Below, piece after piece: positions 9,690 through 19,050 of a DNA stretch of 42,819 nt (positions are counted from its first letter, which is position 1; the number at the start of each line of letters is the position of its first letter). This DNA comes from Candidatus Nanopelagicaceae bacterium. GTDB lineage: Bacteria > Actinomycetota > Actinomycetes > Nanopelagicales > Nanopelagicaceae. The stretch spans positions 1-42,819 of the forward strand of contig CANHNH010000006.1 in assembly GCA_947461995.1 (NCBI GenBank), in the 5' to 3' direction. The notes under the pieces were generated by a model. It worked only from the letters and a program-made list of their open reading frames with translations, made no database searches and was not told the DNA's origin. The position numbers and the translations under genes are program-made.

Positions 9690-9709
9690 TTTAAACCGGG
9701 CGGTCTAAA
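9690..9709. promoter_or_regulatory. Operator-like inverted repeat TTTAAACCG-GG-CGGTCTAAA upstream of the permease
   Basis: 9-bp arms, 2-bp spacer, one mismatched pair, 29 bp upstream of the permease start. Confidence 0.6.
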
Positions 9710-9793
9710 TAAGTTGGTGCTAGTTCGATGAGGGGCATCGAGGTACTCTTTCTACCTCATAGTGTGACCTGAGCGACAGGGGTTTAAGGTTAA

Positions 9794-10534
9794 ATGTGCC
9801 GGCTATTAGGTTTCGTGTCGCACGACAAGCAGACATTTGACCACGCGGTAGGGACAGATTTCAATGAATTTGTAACGCTCTCATCTGTTCATTGCGATGG
9901 TTGGGGCGTCGCAACGATCAACCACGACGAAAGCGTTGCACACGTTATTCGCCAACCTGAGGCCGCAGAAAAGAGCCAAGGGTTTTCAAGTGCAATAGAA
10001 AAATCTATTTCTGATGGCGGCCTACTACATCTTCGCTGGGCAACGGCCGGATTGCCAGTAAGTGAGAACAACACCCACCCTTTTGCCTACCAAGATATTT
10101 CTTTTATTCATAACGGGGCGACCTATCCACCAGCTGCTCTTGAAGCACAAATATCTTCTGAGTTACTTCCACTTATTCAGGGCGATACAGATAGTGAACG
10201 ATATTTCTACTTTGTTATTTCGAAGATTGAAGAACTTGGTTTTGTAGAAGGGTGCAAAGCAGCGGCAAATTACATTCGCGATTTTGTTGATTACTCAAGC
10301 ATTAACGCAATGATCATGAATGAAAATCAATGGGTCGTTATTTGCGAACACCACCCAGATCGTGCTCCTGATTGGGCACCTGATGATTACTATGAATTGA
10401 AGTACAAGGCTGATAAAGATGGCGTCCTAGTTGCTTCCACCGGATGGAATCAACCTGATTGGACGACTCTTCCAAACCACCACATGCTCGTGATCGATCG
10501 CGCCAGCTTTGCCGTGCAGGTCATACCTCTTTAA
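9794..10534 (+). CDS. Class II glutamine amidotransferase (YafJ/EgtC-like)
   Basis: N-terminal nucleophile MCRLLGFVSH; CDGWGVATI, HLRWAT, NTHPF, FIHNG. Confidence 0.9.
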   Translation: MCRLLGFVSHDKQTFDHAVGTDFNEFVTLSSVHCDGWGVATINHDESVAHVIRQPEAAEKSQGFSSAIEKSISDGGLLHLRWATAGLPVSENNTHPFAYQDISFIHNGATYPPAALEAQISSELLPLIQGDTDSERYFYFVISKIEELGFVEGCKAAANYIRDFVDYSSINAMIMNENQWVVICEHHPDRAPDWAPDDYYELKYKADKDGVLVASTGWNQPDWTTLPNHHMLVIDRASFAVQVIPL

Positions 10535-10556
10535 AGAGAGCCCATAGGATTAGCGC

Positions 10557-11978
10557 ATGGAGCGCACTTATTCCGTTGAAACCTACGGATGTCAGATGAA
10601 TGTTCACGACTCCGAACGTATTGCTGGGTTATTAGATGAAGCGGGCTTTATTCCAGTTACAGAAGGTGCACAAGCTGACATTGTAGTTTTCAATACATGC
10701 GCTGTGCGAGAAAATGCTGATAACAAGTTATACGGAAACTTAAGTTTCTTGGCTCCAATTAAAAAACTTAATCCCGGAATGCAAATTGCAGTTGGCGGAT
10801 GCTTGGCACAAAAAGATCAATCAATTATTTTGAAGAAAGCACCATACGTAGATGTTGTGTTTGGAACTCACAATGTTGGTTCACTTCCTGCTCTACTTGA
10901 ACGAGCAAGAATCGAAGAAGAAGCGCAAATTGAAATTAAAGAATCCCTTGAACATTTTCCATCTACGCTTCCAGCGCGTCGTTTATCCGCTTTTTCAGCG
11001 TGGGTTTCTGTATCTGTGGGTTGCAATAACACCTGTACTTTTTGCATAGTTCCAACGCTGCGTGGAATTGAAAAAGATCGCAGCGAAGAAGACATACTTC
11101 GAGAAATTCGCGCTTTAGTTGCACAAGGTGTCATTGAAATTACGTTACTTGGACAGAACGTAAATGCTTATGGAGTTGATTTTGGTGACCGCCAAGCGTT
11201 TGCAAAATTGCTCCGAAAATGCGGTGAAATTGATGGACTAGAGCGTGTTCGATTCATGTCACCACATCCTCGAGACTTCACAGATGATGTCATAGAAGCA
11301 ATGGCAGAGACACGTAACGTTATGCCACATTTACACATGCCTTTGCAATCTGGTTCGAACCAAATTTTGCAGAGTATGCGCCGCTCGTATCGCACGGATC
11401 GTTACTTAAATATTCTCAGCAATGTTCGGGCCGCAATTCCACACGCATCTATAACCACAGACATAATCGTCGGCTTTCCTGGAGAAACAGAAGCAGATTT
11501 CCAAGCAACTCTAGATTTATGTACGCAAGCACAATTTGCTGCTGCATATACGTACCAATATTCAATTCGGCCAGGAACTCCGGCTGCAACAATGCCTGAT
11601 CAAATTTCATCTGAAATAGTGGGAGAGCGTTATACCCGATTGCATGAACACCAACAAAAGATTTCATTGGCAGTTAATCAACGCGCAATAGGAAAAGAAA
11701 TGCGTGTCCTGGTGGGCGAATATGAAGGTAGACGTGATGCACGTGAATCTCGTTTAACAGGCAAGAGCGAAGATTTTAGATTAGTTCACTTTGCGGACTC
11801 CAGTAATGCACGAGCTGGAGATTTTGTAGATGTTCAAATAATAGATGCGTCTGCACATTATTTAATTGCACAAGAGTTACGAACCATCTCCACACGTGGA
11901 GGAGATGCTCACGAGTTGCGTCATCGTGAAAGTACTTCTTCAGGAGTTTCTCTCGGAATTCCAACTGTACGTGCATGA
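10557..11978 (+). CDS. miaB: tRNA-2-methylthio-N6-dimethylallyladenosine synthase MiaB
   Basis: [20 protein letters not shown], radical [31 protein letters not shown]-like motif, TRAM tail. Confidence 0.96.
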   Translation: MERTYSVETYGCQMNVHDSERIAGLLDEAGFIPVTEGAQADIVVFNTCAVRENADNKLYGNLSFLAPIKKLNPGMQIAVGGCLAQKDQSIILKKAPYVDVVFGTHNVGSLPALLERARIEEEAQIEIKESLEHFPSTLPARRLSAFSAWVSVSVGCNNTCTFCIVPTLRGIEKDRSEEDILREIRALVAQGVIEITLLGQNVNAYGVDFGDRQAFAKLLRKCGEIDGLERVRFMSPHPRDFTDDVIEAMAETRNVMPHLHMPLQSGSNQILQSMRRSYRTDRYLNILSNVRAAIPHASITTDIIVGFPGETEADFQATLDLCTQAQFAAAYTYQYSIRPGTPAATMPDQISSEIVGERYTRLHEHQQKISLAVNQRAIGKEMRVLVGEYEGRRDARESRLTGKSEDFRLVHFADSSNARAGDFVDVQIIDASAHYLIAQELRTISTRGGDAHELRHRESTSSGVSLGIPTVRA

Positions 11979-12868
11979 AACTAGTGGTCATAGCCGGTGC
12001 TACCGCTACAGGTAAGAGTGCCCTAAGTGTGCAATTAGCCCAGAAAATTGATGCTGAAATAATCAATGCAGATTCGCTGCAGGTTTATCGGGGAATGGAT
12101 ATCGGAACCGCAAAAATTTCCAGTTCTGAGCGCCAATCAATTCCGCACCATATGCTGGATGTTTTAGATGTTAACCAAGACTCAACTGTTGCCTGGTATC
12201 AAGACGAGGCAAGACGAATCATTGATGAAATTCATTCGCGTGGCAAAAGCGTTGTAATAGTTGGTGGCACCGGTTTGTATATTAAATCCGTTATCGATGA
12301 ACTTAATTTTCCAGACACTGATCCGATGGTTAGACATACATTAAATAAGGAAGCTGAAGACCAAGGTATCGATGCAATGTTTGCCAGATTAGAAAGACTT
12401 GATCCCGCTGCCGCAATCGCTATCGATAGAGCTAATTTACGAAGAATCATCAGAGCACTTGAAGTTATAGAAATTACAGGAAAACCATTTACTGCAAATT
12501 TGCCGAGGCAGGAGAGCGTTCGCTATCCGAATGCACATCAATTTGGTTTAGTGATGGATCGCGAACAGCTTTCTGAAAGAATTGATCAGCGTGTTAACCA
12601 AATGTTTGAAGCAGGCTTGGTTGCCGAAGTACAGAAATTAGTTGCTGCTGGCTTATTACAAGGCCGAACTGCACAGCGTGCTTTAGGTTATTCGCAAGTA
12701 CTAGCACATCTCAATGGTGAACTTTCAGTCGAAGCTGCAATTGAAGAAACCAAAAGAGCAACTCGGCAATATGCCCGCAGACAGGAGACGTGGTTTTCGA
12801 GGGACTCTCGGATTAAGTGGATTTCTCCTCGTCAAGACAGGCTTGAAGCGATTCTTGAGTCTCTGTAA
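11975..12868 (+). CDS. miaA: tRNA dimethylallyltransferase MiaA
   Basis: [49 protein letters not shown] overlap with miaB. Confidence 0.96.
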   Translation: MKLVVIAGATATGKSALSVQLAQKIDAEIINADSLQVYRGMDIGTAKISSSERQSIPHHMLDVLDVNQDSTVAWYQDEARRIIDEIHSRGKSVVIVGGTGLYIKSVIDELNFPDTDPMVRHTLNKEAEDQGIDAMFARLERLDPAAAIAIDRANLRRIIRALEVIEITGKPFTANLPRQESVRYPNAHQFGLVMDREQLSERIDQRVNQMFEAGLVAEVQKLVAAGLLQGRTAQRALGYSQVLAHLNGELSVEAAIEETKRATRQYARRQETWFSRDSRIKWISPRQDRLEAILESL

Positions 12869-12898
12869 TTGTCTAGTGCGTACTAAACTAGAGCACAC

Positions 12899-13714
12899 AT
12901 GAATACATCGCACTCTGTCCCCGCAACATATGGACACGGTACCCACAATGATTTTGTATTGATTTTTGATCCTGATGATCAACGTTCTGTAACGACAGCG
13001 CAAACTCAAGCTATTTGTAATCGTGCAACTGGAATTGGCGCAGATGGACTAATCCGAATACTAAAGCGCGATGGCAAATGGTTTATGGATTATCGAAACT
13101 CAGATGGTTCACTAGCGGAAATGTGTGGCAACGGAATACGAGTGATGGCGAAATATTTAGTTGCACATGGCCACCAACCCGAGGGAATTTTCGCCATCAA
13201 TACGCGTGATGGTTTAAAGCATCTTCGAGTTCCTGCCGAAGGCGATATCTCTGTAAATATGGGAAAAGTTGCCGACGAATCTGAAGAAGTGACCGCATCG
13301 CATAACGGGCATATTTGGAACGGGTACAACATAAATGTTGGAAATCCTCACGCTGTTGTATTTGTAGAGAACCTCGACCTAGTAGGAGAACTAAGTGAGG
13401 CTCCAATTGTTCGCCCCAAAGAGAGTTATCCAGAAGGCGTAAACGTTGAGTTTGTGCAATTTGTCAGTGAATCTGAAGTAAAAATGCGAGTTTTCGAACG
13501 CGGAAGCGGCGAAACACAATCGTGTGGAACAGGAACGTGCGCAGTCGCACTTGCCGCAACATTGAAATCCAAGAAGAACTTGCCAGCGCATTGGATTATC
13601 TATCCACCAGGTGGTCGCCTAGAAGTCGATATCGACGGCCACTCGAATGCAACATTGATTGGCCCTGCCGAATTAGTCAAAGACGTTGATTTGGCAAACT
13701 TTTTTAATGAGTAA
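12899..13714 (+). CDS. dapF: Diaminopimelate epimerase
   Basis: GADGLI, MDYRNSDGSLAEMCGNGIRVMAKYL, RGSGETQSCGTGTCAVALAA. Confidence 0.96.
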   Translation: MNTSHSVPATYGHGTHNDFVLIFDPDDQRSVTTAQTQAICNRATGIGADGLIRILKRDGKWFMDYRNSDGSLAEMCGNGIRVMAKYLVAHGHQPEGIFAINTRDGLKHLRVPAEGDISVNMGKVADESEEVTASHNGHIWNGYNINVGNPHAVVFVENLDLVGELSEAPIVRPKESYPEGVNVEFVQFVSESEVKMRVFERGSGETQSCGTGTCAVALAATLKSKKNLPAHWIIYPPGGRLEVDIDGHSNATLIGPAELVKDVDLANFFNE

Positions 13715-15179
13715 AGGGACAAATCTTAACGACCGTAGCGATGACGCGATCGAGGCATTACTGCGAGAAAGTGCACAGGTAACTGCAGATTATGACGCTG
13801 ACCAAGATGATTTAGAAGAAGTTTCACAGCCAGAGCTATCAGAGCGCACAGCACTTCGAAGAGTAAAAGGTTTTTCAACTCAGTTACAAGATATTTCAGA
13901 TGCCGAATATCGAGAACTTCAACTAGAACGAGTTATTTTGGTCGGTGTATGGACTGAAGGCACGGCCCAAATGGCTGAAAATTCTCTCGATGAGTTAAAG
14001 GCTTTGGCACAAACTGCCGGCTCTGAAGTTTTGGATGGATTTATTCAGCGAAGAGATAAACCAGATCCTGCTACGTATATTGGTTCGGGAAAAGTTGAAG
14101 AGCTACGAAATGTAGTTGCATCAAGTGGAGCTGACACAGTTATTTGCGATGGAGAATTATCGCCTTCCCAATTGCAACAACTCGAATCTAAATTAAAAGT
14201 TAAAGTAGTTGATCGCACTGCGCTAATCCTGGATATATTTGCTCAGCACGCAAAGAGCAAAGAAGGTAAAGCTCAAGTTGAGTTAGCTCAGATTTCATAT
14301 TTGCTTCCGCGCTTGCGTGGTTGGGGCGAATCTCTTTCACGCCAGGTTGGTGGTCGAGCGGCGGGGGGAGCGGGTATTGGTGGCCGCGGTCCTGGTGAAA
14401 CAAAGATTGAAACTGATCGCCGCCGCATCCGCGACAAAATGGCGAAACTTCGTCGCGAAATTGCCGAAATGAAAATTTCTCGTGATACCAAGCGGCAGGA
14501 GCGTACGAGAAATAACATTGCATCAGTTGCGATCACTGGATACACAAATGCTGGAAAATCATCACTGCTCAACAAATTAACAGGTGCTGGAGTTCTGGTG
14601 CAAAATGCACTCTTTGCCACCCTTGACCCAACCGTTCGCAAAACTCATACAGTCGATGGTCGCATTTATACGCTAACTGACACTGTGGGATTCGTGCGAC
14701 ATTTGCCCCATCAATTAGTCGATGCTTTTAAATCAACTCTTGAAGAAGTCTCAGGTGCTGATGTGATTGTTCATGTGGTCGATGGTTCGCATGCGGATCC
14801 ATTTGAACAAATTCGAGCCGTCCGTGCAGTTTTTAATGACATCGGTGCGCAGGAAGTTCCTGAAATTATTGCTATTAATAAAGCCGATGTTGCAGATCAA
14901 GAAGTATTAATGGATATTCTGCGAAAAGAACCAAATAGTTATGCAATTTCTGTAAAAACTGGTTTCGGTATTGATGCATTAATTCATGCGATTGAAAAAA
15001 CTTTGCCTAGACCAAAAATTGAGGTAGAAATTGTGATTCCCTATAGTCGCGGTGATTTGATCAGTGCAATTCACGAGAACGGTGAAATATTGAGCGAAGA
15101 GTACGTTGAAGAAGGAACTGCTATTCACGCACGAGTGGACGCAGGGCTAGCACGCCAAATACAGGATATACAGGAATAA
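13707..15179 (+). CDS. hflX: GTPase HflX
   Basis: GRGPGETKIETDRRRIRDKM, GYTNAGKSSLLNKLTGAGV, LTDTVGFVRHLPHQLVDAFKSTLEEV, NKAD. Confidence 0.96.
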   Translation: MSKGTNLNDRSDDAIEALLRESAQVTADYDADQDDLEEVSQPELSERTALRRVKGFSTQLQDISDAEYRELQLERVILVGVWTEGTAQMAENSLDELKALAQTAGSEVLDGFIQRRDKPDPATYIGSGKVEELRNVVASSGADTVICDGELSPSQLQQLESKLKVKVVDRTALILDIFAQHAKSKEGKAQVELAQISYLLPRLRGWGESLSRQVGGRAAGGAGIGGRGPGETKIETDRRRIRDKMAKLRREIAEMKISRDTKRQERTRNNIASVAITGYTNAGKSSLLNKLTGAGVLVQNALFATLDPTVRKTHTVDGRIYTLTDTVGFVRHLPHQLVDAFKSTLEEVSGADVIVHVVDGSHADPFEQIRAVRAVFNDIGAQEVPEIIAINKADVADQEVLMDILRKEPNSYAISVKTGFGIDALIHAIEKTLPRPKIEVEIVIPYSRGDLISAIHENGEILSEEYVEEGTAIHARVDAGLARQIQDIQE

Positions 15180-15282
15180 ATTCCCTTCTCGGCGTGTTAT
15201 AACGGGCAGTAACCTCAGAAATAGGCGATTATGCGCCCGTTCAGTATTTATATAACTAGAAGCACGAAGGTAGGTGAGAGCA

Positions 15283-15579
15283 GTGGCAACGGATTACGAC
15301 ACCCCCAGAAAAACTGATGAAGAACTCCACGAAGAGTCGTTAGAAGAATTAAAGGCCCAACGAGTCGATGCTCAATCTGGCCAAATCGATGTCGATGAAG
15401 CAGAAGCTGCCGAGAATCTAGAACTTCCAGGTGCTGATTTATCCGGTGAAGAATTAACTGTGCGTGTAGTACCCAAGCAAGTGGATGAATTTACTTGCTC
15501 ACGTTGCTTCTTAGTTCACCATATTACGCAACTCTCAAAAGGCGAAGGCGCTAAAGCGATTTGCAAAGAGTGTGCTTAA
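15283..15579 (+). CDS. DUF4193 family protein
   Basis: MATDYDTPRKTDEELHEESLEELKA...DEFTCSRCFLVHHITQL...CKEC; GTG start with AGGTGAG upstream; neighbours DUF3093 and dut as in other actinobacteria. Confidence 0.88.
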   Translation: MATDYDTPRKTDEELHEESLEELKAQRVDAQSGQIDVDEAEAAENLELPGADLSGEELTVRVVPKQVDEFTCSRCFLVHHITQLSKGEGAKAICKECA

Positions 15580-16013
15580 CGCAGCACCGCTGCTAATTCT
15601 TTGCCACTCTTTGACGATATCAACCAATACGGTGTGCGATCTCGAGCATCTTTTACATGAACCAATACTCCTCGTGAACACCAAAATCTAATAGCTAAAA
15701 AAGCAGCGGGGTCTGCATCACGTCCTCGAACAAGTCGCATTGCATCGGTATCTAATTCGGTTACATCGCCTAGATACTTTAATTCAATATGAGCTTTGTT
15801 TATTCTTAATTCAGTCTCATCAATTTCAATAATCATGCGAAAACGTGTGGCTATAAGTACCAACGCCAGGGTGAGAATAATTTGAGTCCAGATGGCAGGT
15901 GTATTTCCGAGAGCCGCCCAAATCGAGATGCTTAATGACGTAAACAAGAAGTAGATAAAGGCCAAGAGCCAGATTGGGGGAGCAATCACTTCGCGAAATC
16001 GCACGGGAGTCAC
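15576..16013 (-). CDS. DUF3093 family membrane protein
   Basis: 145 aa with two N-terminal hydrophobic segments and RGRDADPAAFLAIRFWCSRGVLVHVKDARDRTPYWLISSK, converging on DUF4193. Confidence 0.85.
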   Translation of the reverse strand: MTPVRFREVIAPPIWLLAFIYFLFTSLSISIWAALGNTPAIWTQIILTLALVLIATRFRMIIEIDETELRINKAHIELKYLGDVTELDTDAMRLVRGRDADPAAFLAIRFWCSRGVLVHVKDARDRTPYWLISSKSGKELAAVLR

Positions 16014-16058
16014 GCTACATCATTAATTATTGCCTCGCCCACGCAGTAAACTGATTGC

Positions 16059-16643
16059 ATGAGTCGAGTTGCAAGTACGACCCCTCCTGAGGGAGCAATA
16101 ATTCCGGCACGCCATCCAGAGGCGCCAGCAACGGGCTCGAAAATTCCATCCCACTTTGCTTATTGTTTTGGCTGCGGAGAAAAACATCCAACTGGTTTAC
16201 ATCTCGTTGCTCACGTTGGAGAAGCTATGAATATCACCGCTGAATATGTGGTTTCAGAGAATCACCAAGGTGCTCCCGGACTTGCACACGGTGGATTACT
16301 TTCACTTGCATTCGATGAAGCTCTTGGAAAACTTATGTGGCTTCTGCGTGCACCTGCAGTGACTGCGCGCCTAGAAACAGATTTTTTGAAACCAGTGCCT
16401 ATGGGGTCAAAACTATTTATTACTGCCGAAATTACTGGTCAAGTTAGCCGTAAAGTTTATTGTTCGGCAGTGGGTAGATTAAATTCACCCGATGGAGGTG
16501 TCGTAGTAAGAGCAGCAGCTCTATTTGTAATCGTTCCGATGACTCATTTTCTACAGAATGCACCCGCAGATTATTTGGAAGCTATTTCGAAAACGCCAGA
16601 AGTTCTGGCATTTGTTGATCCCAATTTTGATATAAATCCATGA
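16059..16643 (+). CDS. PaaI-family hotdog thioesterase
   Basis: CFGCGEKHPTGLHL, GAPGLAHGGLLSLAFDEALGKLMW. Confidence 0.87.
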   Translation: MSRVASTTPPEGAIIPARHPEAPATGSKIPSHFAYCFGCGEKHPTGLHLVAHVGEAMNITAEYVVSENHQGAPGLAHGGLLSLAFDEALGKLMWLLRAPAVTARLETDFLKPVPMGSKLFITAEITGQVSRKVYCSAVGRLNSPDGGVVVRAAALFVIVPMTHFLQNAPADYLEAISKTPEVLAFVDPNFDINP

Positions 16644-17080
16644 GCGTAAAAATTCTCATAAAACGCCTTGATCCGGGCGTACCACTTCCTCATTATGCAA
16701 AAGGCGGAGACGCTGGCGCAGATATTGTTTCTGCAGTTGATATTACGTTGGAGCCAGGAGAACGGGCGCTAGTTCCGACGGGAATTTCAATCGCACTTCC
16801 AGACGGCTATGTGGCATTGGTGCACCCGCGATCTGGTTTAGCTATCAAGCACGGAGTGACAATGGTTAATGCACCAGGAACGGTGGATGCTGGGTACAGG
16901 GGAGAACTAAAACTAATCCTGATTAATCATGACAAAAATGAATCTGTATCTTTTAAACGTGGAGATCGCGTTGCTCAGCTTGTTATACAACAAGTAGAAC
17001 GTGCAGAATTTATTGAAGTTCAAGAGTTGCCGGGCTCAGGTCGCGGAACTGATGGCTTTGGATCTACGGGGCGCGCATGA
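16640..17080 (+). CDS. dut: dUTP diphosphatase
   Basis: GDAGADIVS, PRSGLAIKHGVT, NAPGTVDAGYRGELKLILIN, GRGTDGFGSTGR. Confidence 0.96.
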   Translation: MSVKILIKRLDPGVPLPHYAKGGDAGADIVSAVDITLEPGERALVPTGISIALPDGYVALVHPRSGLAIKHGVTMVNAPGTVDAGYRGELKLILINHDKNESVSFKRGDRVAQLVIQQVERAEFIEVQELPGSGRGTDGFGSTGRA

Positions 17081-17700
17081 GTTACGAACACGATGATCGC
17101 GCAAAGGTTGTCAACGCCCTTGGCGGCAAAAAAGGTCTGATTGATTCGGGGCTTCCTTCAATACTTTTTCTTATAGTTTTCAATGTGGCTGATAATTTAA
17201 AGACAGCTTTATATGCAGCGGTTGCGACCTCAGCGATTCTGACAATTATTCGTTTGTTTAAGAAAGACACAATTCAGCATGTAATATCTGGATTTATCGG
17301 GGTAGTTTTTTGTGCCTATCTAGCTAATCGCACCGGTAATGCAAATGATTTTTTCTTACCCAAATTCCTTACTAATCTTGTGTACGGCACTGTGTACTTA
17401 ATTGCCAATGTAGTGAGATGGCCAATTCTTGGATTAGTTTTAGGGCCAATCTTGGGCGAAAATCTACTATGGAGAAATCATCCAGAACGCAAAAAAGCAT
17501 ATATTCGCGCCGGTTGGTTGTGGGTCGCAATGTTTTACTTACGCTTGCTCGTACAAGTACCGATTTATCTCAGCGGACCGGAAAATCTTAATTTATTAGG
17601 AAGCGTTAATTTAGCCATGGGTTATCCACTCTTTGCGGCGGCAGCGTGGGGTTCGTGGTTAATTCTTAGAAAAGTGCCGAGTGTAAAAGCAGAAGGTTAA
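17077..17700 (+). CDS. DUF3159 family membrane protein
   Basis: Multiple hydrophobic helices, conserved position next to dut and the TrkA pair; ATGA overlap with dut. Confidence 0.82.
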   Translation: MSYEHDDRAKVVNALGGKKGLIDSGLPSILFLIVFNVADNLKTALYAAVATSAILTIIRLFKKDTIQHVISGFIGVVFCAYLANRTGNANDFFLPKFLTNLVYGTVYLIANVVRWPILGLVLGPILGENLLWRNHPERKKAYIRAGWLWVAMFYLRLLVQVPIYLSGPENLNLLGSVNLAMGYPLFAAAAWGSWLILRKVPSVKAEG

Positions 17701-18356
17701 ATCTGAATGAAGCAGGCTTTTATTTGAGCCTCTGCTGCAGCTGATGCAACAAAAAGTAATTCATCTCCTGCAGCAAAGACATCATGGGCGGAAACTGCAA
17801 TTACTTGTCCGTCACGCACAATCGCTGCAAGAGATGCATTATCTGGCAATTCAATCTCTTCTACAGTTTTACCAATACAGGATGAATTATCTGGAAGTGT
17901 GAGTTCAACTAAGTTTGCTTGGCCTTTTCTGAATGAGAAAAGACGCACTACATCGCCAACACTCACTGCTTCTTCTACGAGAGCTGAAATTATTCGTGGA
18001 GTTGAAACGGCAACATCGACCCCCCAGGAAGTATCAAATAACCATTCATTCTTTGGATGATTAATGCGAGCGACTACACGAGGAATTCCGTATTCAGTTT
18101 TTCCTAATAGAGATGCCACAAGATTTACTTTGTCATCTCCGGTCGCGGCTACTAAAACTTGGCAATTATTTAATTTGGCATTATCCAAAGATGTTATTTC
18201 GCAGGCATCGGCCATGAGCCATTCTGCATCTGGAACGCTTTGCAGTTTCATCGCCTTAGGATCTTTATCAATGAGAAGAACTTGATGGCCGTTATCTAAA
18301 AGTTCGCGCGCGATAGCACGTCCAACATTTCCTGCTCCCGCTATAGCTATTCTCAT
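17697..18356 (-). CDS. TrkA-family potassium uptake regulatory protein (RCK)
   Basis: MRIAIAGAGNVGRAIARELLDNGHQVLLID Rossmann motif and C-terminal TrkA_C-like segment. Confidence 0.92.
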   Translation of the reverse strand: MRIAIAGAGNVGRAIARELLDNGHQVLLIDKDPKAMKLQSVPDAEWLMADACEITSLDNAKLNNCQVLVAATGDDKVNLVASLLGKTEYGIPRVVARINHPKNEWLFDTSWGVDVAVSTPRIISALVEEAVSVGDVVRLFSFRKGQANLVELTLPDNSSCIGKTVEEIELPDNASLAAIVRDGQVIAVSAHDVFAAGDELLFVASAAAEAQIKACFIQI

Positions 18357-19018
18357 GATGCGCTCTCTGGATCATGTGAAAATGATTTTTCAACGTTCTC
18401 TAAATCTTCATCGCGCACCATCATGTGTAATAAATCGCCTTCTTGAAAGACAGTGTGCTCATCTGGAATCAAACCGGCACCAAGTCGGGTTATAAATGCA
18501 ACGCGGGCTCCAGTGATGTTTTCAATCTTTGCTACAGGTATTCCAAACCAGCTAGATATTGGATGAAATTCACTAAGTTGAACCGCACCGCTTGCATCGC
18601 GCCACTCTGATTTCGAACCTTCTGGAATAATTCTGCGCAAGATTTGATCGGTTGTCCATAGAACTGTTGCAACAGTTGGGATACCTAAACGTTGGTAAAT
18701 TTCTGCGCGCCCTGGATCATAAATTCGGGCAACAACATTTGGAACTTTGTAAGTCTCTCTTGCCACTCGGGCAGCGAGAATATTCGAGTTGTCACCATTG
18801 CTTACCGCGGCAAATGCATCCGCTTTTTCGATTCCTGCTTCTAGGAGTGTGTCTCGATCAAAGCCGACTCCAGTGACTGTGTGACCTTTGAAAGTAGGAC
18901 CTAAGCGGCGAAAAGATTCACGAGCCTGATCAATAATAGAAACTGAGTGACCAGCAGATTCCAATTCGATTGCGAGGGAAGATCCAACTCGACCGCAACC
19001 CATAATGACCACGTGCAC
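18353..19018 (-). CDS. TrkA-family potassium uptake regulatory protein (RCK)
   Basis: VVIMGCGRVGSSLAIELESAGHSVSIID; GTG 19018 preceded by TAAGTT-N7 (track start is TTG 19027). Confidence 0.9.
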   Translation of the reverse strand: MHVVIMGCGRVGSSLAIELESAGHSVSIIDQARESFRRLGPTFKGHTVTGVGFDRDTLLEAGIEKADAFAAVSNGDNSNILAARVARETYKVPNVVARIYDPGRAEIYQRLGIPTVATVLWTTDQILRRIIPEGSKSEWRDASGAVQLSEFHPISSWFGIPVAKIENITGARVAFITRLGAGLIPDEHTVFQEGDLLHMMVRDEDLENVEKSFSHDPESAS

Positions 19019-19050
19019 GTAGTACAACTTACACCCTTATTCTTAGATAC

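Noticed and set aside
14200-14641. Minus-strand ORFs of 107 and 117 aa inside hflX
   Set aside because: Overlap the HflX G-domain coding region; shadow ORFs.
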